Assembly: GCF_002382885.1 (NCBI RefSeq)
Contig: NZ_NWVL01000031.1
Coordinates: forward strand, 21,452-85,451
Direction of reading: 5' to 3'
DNA from: Streptomyces sp. WZ.A104
GTDB lineage: Bacteria > Actinomycetota > Actinomycetes > Streptomycetales > Streptomycetaceae
DNA length: 64,000 nt
Both the position numbers and the translations under genes were made by a program. Positions 34,217-42,436 of the stretch are shown in pieces. The first letter of the stretch is position 1, and each line of letters begins with the position of its first letter. The notes under the pieces are model-generated. The model was given only the letters and a program-made list of their open reading frames with translations, made no database searches and was not told the DNA's origin.

Positions 34217-34950
34217 CCCTGTGCTTCGACGTCGAGGCCGTGGTCCTGGACATCGAAGGCACCACGAGTGCCACGGGTTTCGTAGTCGACGTCCTCTACC
34301 CCTACTCGCGCGCGGCGTTCGGCGCGCTCCTGGCGGAGGGCGCCGATGAGCCCGAGGTCCGGCGTGCCGTCGACCAGATCCGGGTACTGATCGGGGAACC
34401 GGAGGCCAGTGCCGCCCGCGTCGAGGAAGCCCTGAACTCCTGGCTCGACGAGGACCGCAAGGTCACTCCGCTCAAGACGCTCCAGGGAATCGTGTGGGCG
34501 CGCGGCTTCGCGGCCGGTGAGCTGGTATCCCACTTCTACGACGACGTGGTGCCGGCGCTGCGCCGGTGGCACGGCGGCGGAGTGGGGCTGCACGTCTACT
34601 CCTCGGGCTCTGTGGCCGCCCAGCGCGCCTGGTTCGGCCACACTCCGGAGGGCGACCTGCTGCCCTTGGTGGACGGCATGTTCGACACCGAGAACGCGGG
34701 GCCGAAGCAGGAGACCGCCTCGTACCGGACCATCGCCGCGGCCCTGGGCGTCCCGGCCGGGCGGATCCTCTTCCTGAGCGACCGCACGGCGGAGCTGATC
34801 GCGGCCCGGGCCGCCGGATGGCACACGGCCGGGCTGCGACGGCCCGGCGAGCCGTACGTGGCGGAGGACCCCGAGGGGATCCCCTCCGCGCGGTCGTTTA
34901 CCGAGATCACCGTGGTGCCCCCGGCCGACCGGTCCGCCCCCGGCCACTGA
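34213..34950 (+). CDS. mtnC: enolase-phosphatase E1 (MtnC)
   Basis: A 245-residue HAD enzyme. Motif I is 'VLDIEGTTSATGFVVDVLYPY' at residues 10-30; the E-G-T-T version with Glu after the nucleophile is characteristic of MtnC. Motif II is 'VYSSGSVAAQRAWFG', the Lys is in 'NAGPKQETASY', and motif IV is 'ILFLSDRTAELIAA'. It enolises and dephosphorylates the diketo intermediate to acireductone, the MtnD substrate. It is translationally coupled to mtnD and is the last gene of the plus-strand cluster, ending at a strong bidirectional hairpin. Confidence 0.94.
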   Translation: MTLCFDVEAVVLDIEGTTSATGFVVDVLYPYSRAAFGALLAEGADEPEVRRAVDQIRVLIGEPEASAARVEEALNSWLDEDRKVTPLKTLQGIVWARGFAAGELVSHFYDDVVPALRRWHGGGVGLHVYSSGSVAAQRAWFGHTPEGDLLPLVDGMFDTENAGPKQETASYRTIAAALGVPAGRILFLSDRTAELIAARAAGWHTAGLRRPGEPYVAEDPEGIPSARSFTEITVVPPADRSAPGH

Positions 34951-34966
34951 TCCCGAACACGAAGAC

Positions 34967-35002
34967 CTCGGGTGCATCCGCGGTCCCGCGGGTGCACCCG
35001 AG
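34967..35002. terminator. bidirectional hairpin terminator between convergent operons
   Basis: Arms 34967-34983 and 34986-35002 are inverted copies over 17 positions with one U-G type mismatch and almost no loop. It separates the mtnC end (34950) from the phosphopantetheinyl transferase end (35024) and would stop both transcripts. Confidence 0.7.
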
Positions 35003-35023
35003 CTTTGGTTCGTTCTCATGCGT

Positions 35024-35752
35024 TCAGGGGTTCTCGTCCCGTACGGCGCAGGCGGCGAAGAAACCGTCCGGGGCGGCGACGTCAGTCAGGGTCCAGTCCG
35101 TCAGCGCCGCGGCCTCGCCGCCGGCACCTACGTAATCGAGGTGTGGGCCCCTGGCCAGACCGATCCCGAGCCCCTTGAGGTACGCCTCCTTGCGCGCCCA
35201 GCAGGCGGTGAAGGCCGACGGCCGCTCGCCGGCCGGCAGCGCGGCGAGTTCGGCACGCTCCCGCTTGTGCAGGCAGGGGACGAGATGGCTCAGAGCGTCC
35301 TGGGCAGGGGGCTTCTCGACGTCGACCCCGATCGGCGTCCCCGCGAACCCGAGCAGCGCCACGCCCTCGCCATGCGAGAGGGAGAAGTGCACAGGGGACC
35401 CGGCCACCGCGGGCCGACCGTGCGGCCCGCCGCACCTCGGGCAGTCCTCCCGTACGAAGCGCACCGCCGCGGGGTCCTGCGCCAGGTAGGCGCCGAGCAG
35501 CATCCGCAGTGCGATGTGCGCGGCGACGTATATTCGACGGTGCTCCTCGCGCCGGTACGCGGCCGCCCGCGCGCGCTCCCGGGCATCCAGCACCGCCTCG
35601 CAGCCGGGTCCCCAGGTCCTGTTGCTGCGGCTGTCGACGAGCCACAGGACCGGCCCCGCGTGCGGCCCCGGCCAGAGGTCCGGCGTGACACCGGCTTCGT
35701 ACCGGAAGGGGAGTGCGGCGGTGGGCGCCCCGTTCACCGTGGCCGCCGTCAC
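35024..35752 (-). CDS. Sfp-type 4'-phosphopantetheinyl transferase
   Basis: A 242-residue PPTase. The motifs are 'VHFSLSHGEGVALLGF', the Mg-binding 'IGVDVEK' and 'FTACWARKEAYLKG' (about residues 115-195). It attaches the phosphopantetheine arm of CoA to carrier serines, here probably S557 of the PCP and S1113 of the ACP. The GTG start at 35752 overlaps the ATP-grasp stop by 4 bases. Unusually, a 'CPRCGGPHG' cysteine pair sits before motif 1, as in some actinobacterial PPTases. Confidence 0.92.
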   Translation of the reverse strand: MTAATVNGAPTAALPFRYEAGVTPDLWPGPHAGPVLWLVDSRSNRTWGPGCEAVLDARERARAAAYRREEHRRIYVAAHIALRMLLGAYLAQDPAAVRFVREDCPRCGGPHGRPAVAGSPVHFSLSHGEGVALLGFAGTPIGVDVEKPPAQDALSHLVPCLHKRERAELAALPAGERPSAFTACWARKEAYLKGLGIGLARGPHLDYVGAGGEAAALTDWTLTDVAAPDGFFAACAVRDENP

Positions 35753-37008
35753 GCGGCCGGGCCGTCGGTGGGCTCGACCACGAAGCGCACCGACTCCACC
35801 AGGCGGCCCACGAGTTCCTCGGCCTCCCGCACGGTGTTCGCCCCGACGGCAAGCGCGCCGATCCGCTCCTCCGAGTGCCGGTACGGCGCTATGACGTCGC
35901 CCGGTGCCACCCGCAGCTCTGCCGCCACCACGGCGGGGTGGCTCGAGGCCTCCGCCCAGCCTTCGACGGCGATGAGCCGGCCGGCGGGCGGCGTGAAGAA
36001 GCGGGAGGCGCCCGCGCGGGTGCACACGAGATCCGCGGTGGCCCGCGGCCTGCCCAGCGCATCGTCGAAGACGGCGCCGAACATCTCAAGCCCTGGTACG
36101 GCGTACGCGAGCATGCGGTGGATGTAGCCGCCCGCCAGCCGGGCGTGCACCTCGCCCAGGACGATGCCCTCGGCGGTGAGCCAGAACTCGACGTGGAACA
36201 GCCCGAACCGGAGCTTGAGCGCCTTGAGCGCTTCGGTGACGGTCTCCGTCACCTCTTCCGTGACCCCATGCGGCAAGGCCGCGGGCAGGGAGTGGCCCAC
36301 CTCCACGAAGTACGGCGGCGGCAGTTTGCGTTTGGCCGTGACGGCCAGCACGTGGGGCGAGCCGTCGAGGAACAGCCCCTCTACGCTGAACTCCTCGCCC
36401 TCGACGAACTCCTCGACGAGGAAAGGCTCCTTGTTGGGGAGCAGACTGAGCGCCCCGGACAGCTCCGCGGGGCTCGTCACCTTGCTCACGCCCAGGCTCC
36501 CGCCGCCGACCCGGGGCTTGACCACCCAGGGACCGCGGGTCCCCCGCAGTGCCTGCTCGGCCTCCTGCCGGTCCCGGCAGAGGCGGACGGCCGGCTGGCG
36601 GAACCCCGCGCGGGCCAGGAACTCCCGGCAGGCGTCCTTGTTCTGCACGATCTCCACCGACCGCGGGGGATTGCCCGCCACTCCGAGCTCCTCCGCCATC
36701 CGGGCGGCGGGACCCAGCGCGGGCTCACGGCCGGTGAACACCACACGGGGCCGGGGGTCCACGCGGGCGTGCTCCACGGCCCATGCGACCGCGGCGGCGG
36801 CGTCGGTGAACTCGACCGCGTGGACGTCGTCGGCGAGGTCGCCGGCCCGCCGGGTGTGCGGGATGTCGGCGGCGTGGCTCAGGAGCCTGGTGGCCAGGCC
36901 GCGAGACCGGGCCTGTTCGAGGGCCGTGGTGACCACGTCGATGCTCAGGGGAGCTTGTCCGGCTCCTCCGACGAAAAGAACTTCAGGAGCTGATTCCTGC
37001 TGCGTCAT
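35749..37008 (-). CDS. ATP-grasp carboxylate-amine ligase
   Basis: A 419-residue ATP-grasp protein. The central domain begins near residue 100 with 'NKDACREFLARAG', and ATP contacts include 'WVVKPRVGGGSLGVSKV' and 'FLVEEFVEGEEFSVEGLFLDG'. The metal-binding end is 'LGEVHARLAGGYIHRML'. This is the layout of L-amino-acid ligases and related dipeptide-forming enzymes, which activate a carboxylate as acyl phosphate. It is a second candidate for amide formation in a cluster that has no condensation domain, or it could be a self-protecting modification enzyme. ATG 37008 lies one base after the exporter stop, so the two are coupled. Confidence 0.87.
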   Translation of the reverse strand: MTQQESAPEVLFVGGAGQAPLSIDVVTTALEQARSRGLATRLLSHAADIPHTRRAGDLADDVHAVEFTDAAAAVAWAVEHARVDPRPRVVFTGREPALGPAARMAEELGVAGNPPRSVEIVQNKDACREFLARAGFRQPAVRLCRDRQEAEQALRGTRGPWVVKPRVGGGSLGVSKVTSPAELSGALSLLPNKEPFLVEEFVEGEEFSVEGLFLDGSPHVLAVTAKRKLPPPYFVEVGHSLPAALPHGVTEEVTETVTEALKALKLRFGLFHVEFWLTAEGIVLGEVHARLAGGYIHRMLAYAVPGLEMFGAVFDDALGRPRATADLVCTRAGASRFFTPPAGRLIAVEGWAEASSHPAVVAAELRVAPGDVIAPYRHSEERIGALAVGANTVREAEELVGRLVESVRFVVEPTDGPAA

Positions 37009-37009
37009 T

Positions 37010-38293
37010 TCATTTCCCGGGATTTTCGATTGGAATGTTGCGGATCGTTCGCAGCGGCGAGAACAAGAGGAAGAGGGGGCTCGCCCACATGCCGAGAACA
37101 CAGACGGTCAGGGCTGTTCTGATGCCGAAGGCAGAGGCCACGGCGCCGCCGAAGAGAGCGCCGAAGGGAATCACGCCGAATGCGACCCACAGTACCGACG
37201 CATTCGTGCGGGCGAGCAGTTCCGGCGGGCAGACCTGCTGCCGGTACGAGGTTTCCGCCGTGTTGTAGAGAACCTGGCTTATCGAAATGACGGTGAGTCC
37301 GATGGCGAAGAGTGATATCCCCCAGCCGGGTCGCGCGAAGGGTATCGGTAGACACAGCGGGCCGGCCGCCAGGAGAGACACCCAGGCGATGCGCGCTGTG
37401 CCGATCCGGCGGGCGATACGGCCAGCGAATATTCCGGCCACCGCGCCGCCGGCCATGCCCAGACTGAAGACCACGCCGACCATCGAAGGGGAGGCTTCCA
37501 GGTCGTCCACCAGATAGACGACCTGGAGTCCCGTCATCGCCATGAAGAAGAAATTGATGGCGCTGCTGCAGGCCAGCAGGGGGCGGAGCACCGGATGCCG
37601 CACGACGAAGCCGAGGCCTTCGCGGACCGCGGCCGTGAAGGTGGGCCGAGGGGCCGCCCCGGTGGCCGTGGGATGCTGTTCCGGGGTCCGGATCAGCCCC
37701 AGCAGGCAGGCACTGACCAGGAAAGCAGCACCATTGGCCAGTACGGTCCGCAGCGCGCCGATCGCCCCCGCGAGTACACCGCCGGCGGCCGGGCCCACCA
37801 GTTTCGCGACCGATTGACCCATGCTCAGATGGCCGTTTCCCTCCACCAGTTGCGTGTCCTCGACGATGCCCGGCAGTTGGGTGCGGAACGCCACATTGAA
37901 GAACACCGTGAGAATTCCGGTGGCCGTCACCACCACATACACCTGGGTCAGTGTTGCCGCTCCGAACAGCGCGCCGATCGGAAGGGAGGCGATGAGCGCC
38001 ATACGGGCGAGATCGCAGAAGATCATCAGCCTGCGCCTGGGGAGGCGGTCGACTACGACCCCGGCCGGCAGAGAGAAGACGAGGAAAGGAAGCCAGGTGA
38101 GTGCCGTGATCGCCGATACCTCGAAGGTGGAGGCCCCGAGCTGACTCGTCGCAAGCAGGGGAATGGCCACCCCGGAAATTCGGGCTCCAGTCTCGTTGAC
38201 GGTCTGAGATCCCCACAGCAGGAGGAAATTCTGGTTCCGCCACACCGAAACGGTGTGCTGCTTCGGTGCGTTGTCGGTGGCGGTGCTCTTCAT
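37010..38293 (-). CDS. MFS exporter
   Basis: A 427-residue, 12-helix major facilitator transporter of the EntS/enterobactin-exporter-like group (DHA3-type). The loop 2-3 motif is 'VVDRLPRRRLMIFCDLARM' (about residues 80-98), and 'GPAAGGVLAG' follows helix 5. Its third positions are less GC-rich than the surrounding genes, in line with transfer. It leads a three-gene minus-strand operon with the ATP-grasp ligase and PPTase. The likely job is export of, and self-resistance to, the cluster product. Confidence 0.9.
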   Translation of the reverse strand: MKSTATDNAPKQHTVSVWRNQNFLLLWGSQTVNETGARISGVAIPLLATSQLGASTFEVSAITALTWLPFLVFSLPAGVVVDRLPRRRLMIFCDLARMALIASLPIGALFGAATLTQVYVVVTATGILTVFFNVAFRTQLPGIVEDTQLVEGNGHLSMGQSVAKLVGPAAGGVLAGAIGALRTVLANGAAFLVSACLLGLIRTPEQHPTATGAAPRPTFTAAVREGLGFVVRHPVLRPLLACSSAINFFFMAMTGLQVVYLVDDLEASPSMVGVVFSLGMAGGAVAGIFAGRIARRIGTARIAWVSLLAAGPLCLPIPFARPGWGISLFAIGLTVISISQVLYNTAETSYRQQVCPPELLARTNASVLWVAFGVIPFGALFGGAVASAFGIRTALTVCVLGMWASPLFLLFSPLRTIRNIPIENPGK

Positions 38294-38473
38294 GTGCTAT
38301 TCCCTCCCCACAGGTGCGTCGCATTGTGCCACACCGTCAAGTCGACGCAATGGCTCCTGAGTTGCCTGCCAATAGTGGTTTCGATCACGTGTACTTTCGT
38401 CCACTGAGCTCTTTCCGGCCTGACGTCTGCGTCGGGGTGTTGACGAGTGAGGGCTGTACGGAACGACGAAGCT

Positions 38474-39262
38474 ATGCTTGTCCACCCGTCCTCGATCGAT
38501 CTGTCTAACCGCACCCTGAGGCCCCTGAACAGGCAACCCGCCGCTCGGCGGCGAGAGTTCGGGACACGGTGGCGTCGGCTGTCGGTCGGCCGACAGGCTC
38601 TACTGGTCCTGGCCCACCTGCGGTCGGCGATACGTACGCCCAGCTCGCCGCGGGGTTCGGCATCGGAGTCGCGACCGTGTTCCGCGACATGCACGAGGCT
38701 GTCGAGGCGCTGGCCGCCCTCGCGCTGACCCTGGACGAGGCCATGAAGGTGGTCTGGGCGAAGGCATTCGTCATCCTGGACGGCACCCTGCTGACGGTCG
38801 ACCGGATCGCAGCCGACACTCCGTACCGCTCCGGTGAGCACAAGCGGCACGGCATGAACGTGAAGGTCCTGACCGGCCCTTTCGGGCGACTGTTGTGGGC
38901 CGCGCCCCCGCTGTCCGGAGCCACCCACGATCCGACCGCCGCCCGAACCCACGGAATCATCGACGCCCCCGCTGCCGCCGGGCTGTAGTGCTGGGCGGAC
39001 AAGGCGTATCAAGGCATCGGCCGCCTCGTGTGAGTGCCCTTCCGGGGCCGACGCCTCAAGAGGTGGAGGCGGCGCCACAACAGCACCCACGCCAAGATCC
39101 GCTGCCTCGGCGAGCAGGCCATGGCCACCCTGAAGGGCTGGTGCCTGCTACGGAAACTCCGCTTGCAGCACCAACCGGATCACTGGCATCGCGAAGGCCG
39201 TCCCGGTCCTTCACCACCGCCCCTCGGCGGGTTGCAACGGGAACCTCGCGGTAGGGTCGTTT
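38474..39262 (+). pseudogene. decayed IS5-like DDE transposase
   Basis: The sequence can be read as one transposase only by changing frame twice and passing two stops. 'MLVHPSSIDLSNRTL' starts at 38474. The frame shifts near 38630 into 'GDTYAQLAAGFGIGVATVFRDMHEAVE', 'VILDGTLLTVDRIAADTPY' and 'HKRHGMNVKVLTGPFGRLLW'. Stops occur at 38986-38988 and 39031-39033 inside 'CWADKAYQGIGR' to 'FRGRRLKRWRRRHNSTHAK', and another shift near 39160 (an extra T in CGCTTGCAGC) precedes 'STNRITGIAKAV'. The family is IS5-like (DDE_Tnp_4). It is non-functional and marks past mobility at the island's right side. Confidence 0.85.
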
Positions 39263-39291
39263 GAAGATCGTTGGAGGGAAGGGGTTCGTGC

Positions 39292-40554
39292 GTGAGCACG
39301 TCTGTCGGGGCAGGGGCAGGTACTTCGGGGCTCGACACCGAGGAGATCCGGGCGGACTTCCCGATCCTCCGGCGGGTGCTGCGCAGCGGTGCGCCGTTGA
39401 TCTACCTCGATTCGGCGGCCACGACCCAGAAGCCGCTCCAAGTCCTGGATGCCGAACGTGATTTCTACCTGAACCACAATGCCGCCGTGCACCGGGGCGC
39501 CCACCAGCTCGCCGAGGAGGCGACCGAAGCGTACGAGGACGCCAGGGCGGCCGTGGCCGGGTTCATCGGTGCCCGGCAGGAGGAGATCGTCTTCACGAAG
39601 AACGCCACTGAGGGCATCAATCTCGTGGCGTATGCCCTGGGCAACGGCGGCCAGGTCAAGGCCGGGGACACGATCGTGGTCACCGAGATGGAGCACCACG
39701 CCAATCTCGTGCCGTGGCAGGAGCTCGCACGGCGTACCGGCGCGAAGTTGAAGTGGTTCCCGCTCACCGACGACGGACGGCTCGACCTGGCGGCCGTCGA
39801 TGACCTGATCACCGACCGCACTGCCGTCGTCGCCCTCACCCACCAGTCCAATGTGCTCGGTACCCTCAACCCGGTGGCCGAGATCGTGGAGCGGGCCCGG
39901 CAGGCGGGAGCGCTGGTGCTGGTGGACGCGGCACAGTCGGTACCGCACCGGCCGGTCGACGTCGCCGCCCTCGGCGCAGATTTCCTGGTCTTCTCCGGAC
40001 ACAAGATGCTTGCGCCCGGCGGGATCGGTGTCCTGTGGGGACGCTACGGGCTCCTTGAGGACCTGCCGCCCTTCCTGACCGGCGGTTCGATGATCGAGAT
40101 CGTCACCATGGAGCACTCCACGTACCTTCCTCCGCCGCAGCGCTTCGAAGCCGGCGTGCCCATGACTGCGCAGGCGGTCGGACTGGGTGCGGCCGTCAGA
40201 TACCTCCAGGCGCTCGGCATGAACCGGGTGCAGAGGCACGAGGAGGCCCTCACGGAGCAGGCCCTCGGACTGCTGTCCGAGATTCCGGGGGTCACGGTGA
40301 TCGGCCCGGCCGGGCTGGAGGACCGCGGGTCCACCATTTCGTTCGCGGTGGACGGCATCCACCCGCACGACGTGGGACAGGTCCTCGACCACCAAGGCGT
40401 GGCCGTCCGCGTCGGCCACCACTGCGCCCGCCCTCTCATGCGGCGCTACGGGGTGCAGGCGACCACGCGGGCGAGCTTCTACGTGTACAACACGGCAGAC
40501 GAGGTCGAGGCCCTGGCGCGCGGGATTCGCGCGGCCCAGAAGTATTTCGGCTGA
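39292..40554 (+). CDS. SufS-type cysteine desulfurase (orphan)
   Basis: A 420-residue group II cysteine desulfurase: 'IYLDSAATTQKP', 'TKNATEGINLVAYA', 'VVTEMEHHANLVPW', the PLP-binding 'VDAAQSVPHRPVDV', the Schiff-base lysine in 'FSGHKMLAPGGIGVLWG' and the active Cys loop 'RVGHHCARPLMRRYG' all match. It moves sulfur from cysteine to acceptors. No sufB, sufC, sufD or sufU lies nearby, so it is not part of the Fe-S operon here. GTG 39292 has GGAGGGAAGGGG upstream. It lies between the dead transposase and the FUSC tail fragment, inside the island. Confidence 0.92.
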   Translation: MSTSVGAGAGTSGLDTEEIRADFPILRRVLRSGAPLIYLDSAATTQKPLQVLDAERDFYLNHNAAVHRGAHQLAEEATEAYEDARAAVAGFIGARQEEIVFTKNATEGINLVAYALGNGGQVKAGDTIVVTEMEHHANLVPWQELARRTGAKLKWFPLTDDGRLDLAAVDDLITDRTAVVALTHQSNVLGTLNPVAEIVERARQAGALVLVDAAQSVPHRPVDVAALGADFLVFSGHKMLAPGGIGVLWGRYGLLEDLPPFLTGGSMIEIVTMEHSTYLPPPQRFEAGVPMTAQAVGLGAAVRYLQALGMNRVQRHEEALTEQALGLLSEIPGVTVIGPAGLEDRGSTISFAVDGIHPHDVGQVLDHQGVAVRVGHHCARPLMRRYGVQATTRASFYVYNTADEVEALARGIRAAQKYFG

Positions 40555-41233
40555 CGGGCCCGCCCCGGCGTCCCCCGGGGCGCCGGTCTCACACGCACCT
40601 GCCCCGCTGTTCGGCGGCGGCCTCGATACTGGCGAGCGGGCCGCTGGTCTCCGCAGCCGAGGTGTGCAGTCGGCTCAGCGCGACCGCGGCGCCGCGGAGG
40701 TCTGGCGTCGCCGAGCGCTGCCACCACTCGGAAGGCCATAGGCGCTTCGAAGGCGGAGCCATCCCGGTGCCGATGTTCCCGCGTGGAGGCCCGCCGTCGA
40801 GGCGCTCACCGCGTCGGCGGGCCGGCGGCGACGGGCCTTCCGCCCGGCCGAGCTGCCCGGCGGCGCCGCGGACCCCGCCCTCGCCCACCTGTACGGCCTG
40901 GAACGCGCGCTCGCCGCACTGGCGGCACGCCCGGCGGGCGCGGCGGCCGGGTGCCGATCGTGGGCGCCTGAACCCAACCGGGTTCCGTCGGGGGCCGGAG
41001 CCGGAGTCCGCTGCTCCTTCATTTCTCCGGGTCTTCCGGCCTTCTGACCTCTTCCGGCCGTTCCGTGACCGGCACGAGATTGCCCCGAAGCGGCCCGAGA
41101 CTGGCCCGGAACCGGCCCGATCCGTCTGCCGCGTACGCCCGGTCCTCCCGGCGGCGCGTTGGTCTAGACCGCAAAGGGCTGCCTGCTACCGTCGGCCGGG
41201 AAGATCGCGGCGACGGTGAAGAGGGGTAGCGCC
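40555..41233. other. 679-bp junction without an intact gene (right island border)
   Basis: No complete gene is supported. On the minus strand a 57-codon frame (about 40589-40762, ending RGRCV) looks coding in composition but has no recognisable domain or ribosome binding site. From 40784 a plus-strand fragment matches the FUSC C-terminus (separate entry). The rest, up to the lactonase start, is intergenic with the lactonase promoter expected near 41160-41215. Confidence 0.5.
40784..40960 (+). pseudogene. C-terminal fragment of a FUSC-family gene
   Basis: In the frame starting at 40784 the translation runs 'WRPAVEALTASAGRR' to 'AADPALAHLYGLERALAAL'. The end of the intact FUSC protein reads 'WRVQSAVEVLTSPRPG' to 'AADPALAHLHDLERALTEL'. 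The match in order, spacing and residues is clear, but the DNA is diverged and no start or upstream part remains. It is thus the tail of a related but not identical FUSC gene, 22.6 kb from the intact one with the biosynthetic island in between. Confidence 0.7.
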
Positions 41234-42307
41234 ATGAGCGGCAACAGCGCCGGGCGGGCATTCATAGGGTCGTTCACCTCGGCGGGCGGCAGAGGAATCA
41301 CCGCCGCCGCCGTGGACCGCGACACCGGCGCGCTGACCGTGCTCGGGTCCACGGACGCCGTGCCCGATCCCTCGTTCCTCGCGCTCGCCCCCGCGGGGGC
41401 CCCTGCGGCCCTGTACGCGGTCGGGGAGAGCGCCCCGGGCGTCGCCGCCGCCTTCGATATCAGCGGCGACGTACCGACCCTCCTGGGCCCCGTCCGGCCC
41501 GTCGAGGCCGACGCGCCCACCCACCTCGCCCTGGCGTCGGGCCACCTCATCACCGCCAACTACGGCTCCGGCAGCGTCACCGCCCTGCCGGTCCGCGCCG
41601 ACGGGACGCTCGGTGCGGTCTCCTCGGTGCTCCGCCACGAGGGCAGCGGCCCGGACACCGCCCGCCAGGAGGCACCGCACGCCCATCAGGTCCTCGCCGA
41701 CCCCTCCGGGCGCTGGGTGGTGGGCGTGGACCTCGGCACCGACTCGGTACGGGTCTGCGCCCTCGACCCCGCCACCGGCGCCTTGCGGCCGCACACGGAG
41801 ACCGCGCTGCGCCCGGGCACCGGACCGCGCCACCTGGCCTTCCATCCCTCGGGCCGGCTCGCCTACGTCCTGGGCGAGCTGGAGGCGACCCTCGACGTCT
41901 GCCGCTGGGACGCGGCCAGGGGCCGGCTCGACGTACTCGGGGAGACGCCCGTGCTGCCCGAGCACGAGGACGGGCACGAGCGCGCAGGCGACGCGGTGCG
42001 CACCTACCCCTCCGAGGTGGTCGTCGCGCCCGACGGACGCTTCCTGTGGACCGCCAACCGGGGCCACGACAGCATCTCGGTGCTGACCCTCGACGAGACC
42101 GGCGAGAAGGCCTCCCTGGTGGCCACCGTGGGCTGCGGCGGCCGCTGGCCCCGCGATCTGACCCTCGACCCGAGCGGCCAGTGGCTGTACGCGGCCAATG
42201 AGCACTCCGGAAACGTCAGCTGGTTCGCCGTGGACGCCGAGACGGGCGTCCCGCAGCACGCGGGCTCCGTCGAGATCCCGGCGGCCTCCTGCGTCGTCCT
42301 GACCTGA
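41234..42307 (+). CDS. lactonase family protein (6-phosphogluconolactonase-like, YkgB type)
   Basis: A 357-residue seven-bladed beta-propeller of the lactonase family. Repeats show the 'PDGRFLWTANRGHDSISVL' and 'PSGQWLYAANEHSGNVSWF' pattern, 'PHAHQVLADPSGRWVVGVDLGTD' contains the conserved H-x-H and D residues, and 'GTGPRHLAFHPSG' forms another blade. Such proteins hydrolyse sugar lactones such as 6-phosphogluconolactone. ATG 41234 follows a GAGGGG site. It is a single gene ending before a long perfect inverted repeat. Confidence 0.87.
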   Translation: MSGNSAGRAFIGSFTSAGGRGITAAAVDRDTGALTVLGSTDAVPDPSFLALAPAGAPAALYAVGESAPGVAAAFDISGDVPTLLGPVRPVEADAPTHLALASGHLITANYGSGSVTALPVRADGTLGAVSSVLRHEGSGPDTARQEAPHAHQVLADPSGRWVVGVDLGTDSVRVCALDPATGALRPHTETALRPGTGPRHLAFHPSGRLAYVLGELEATLDVCRWDAARGRLDVLGETPVLPEHEDGHERAGDAVRTYPSEVVVAPDGRFLWTANRGHDSISVLTLDETGEKASLVATVGCGGRWPRDLTLDPSGQWLYAANEHSGNVSWFAVDAETGVPQHAGSVEIPAASCVVLT

Positions 42308-42336
42308 CCGGGGGTGTCCGGACCCGGACACGGAGA

Positions 42337-42403
42337 GCCGGACAGCACAGTGGGCCCGAACCGGTGGCAATCGCCCCGGTACGGGCCCACTGTGCTGTCC
42401 GGC
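42337..42403. terminator. 22-bp perfect inverted repeat (bidirectional terminator)
   Basis: Arms 42337-42358 and 42382-42403 are perfect inverted copies of 22 bp around a 23-base loop, and one more A-T pair extends the stem. It lies between the stop codons of the convergent lactonase and chelatase genes, the position of a shared terminator. The loop itself can form a CCGG...CCGG pairing. Confidence 0.75.
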
Positions 42404-42436
42404 TTCCCGGGCCGCCGCGAGGGCGACAGCCCCCGG

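Noticed and set aside
39292..40554. Part of a suf Fe-S assembly operon
   Set aside because: No sufB, sufC, sufD or sufU gene lies on either side; neighbours are a dead transposase and a FUSC fragment.
40589..40762. A 57-codon minus-strand gene in the right junction
   Set aside because: Composition is suggestive but there is no ribosome binding site, domain or neighbour to support it, so it is mentioned only within the junction entry.
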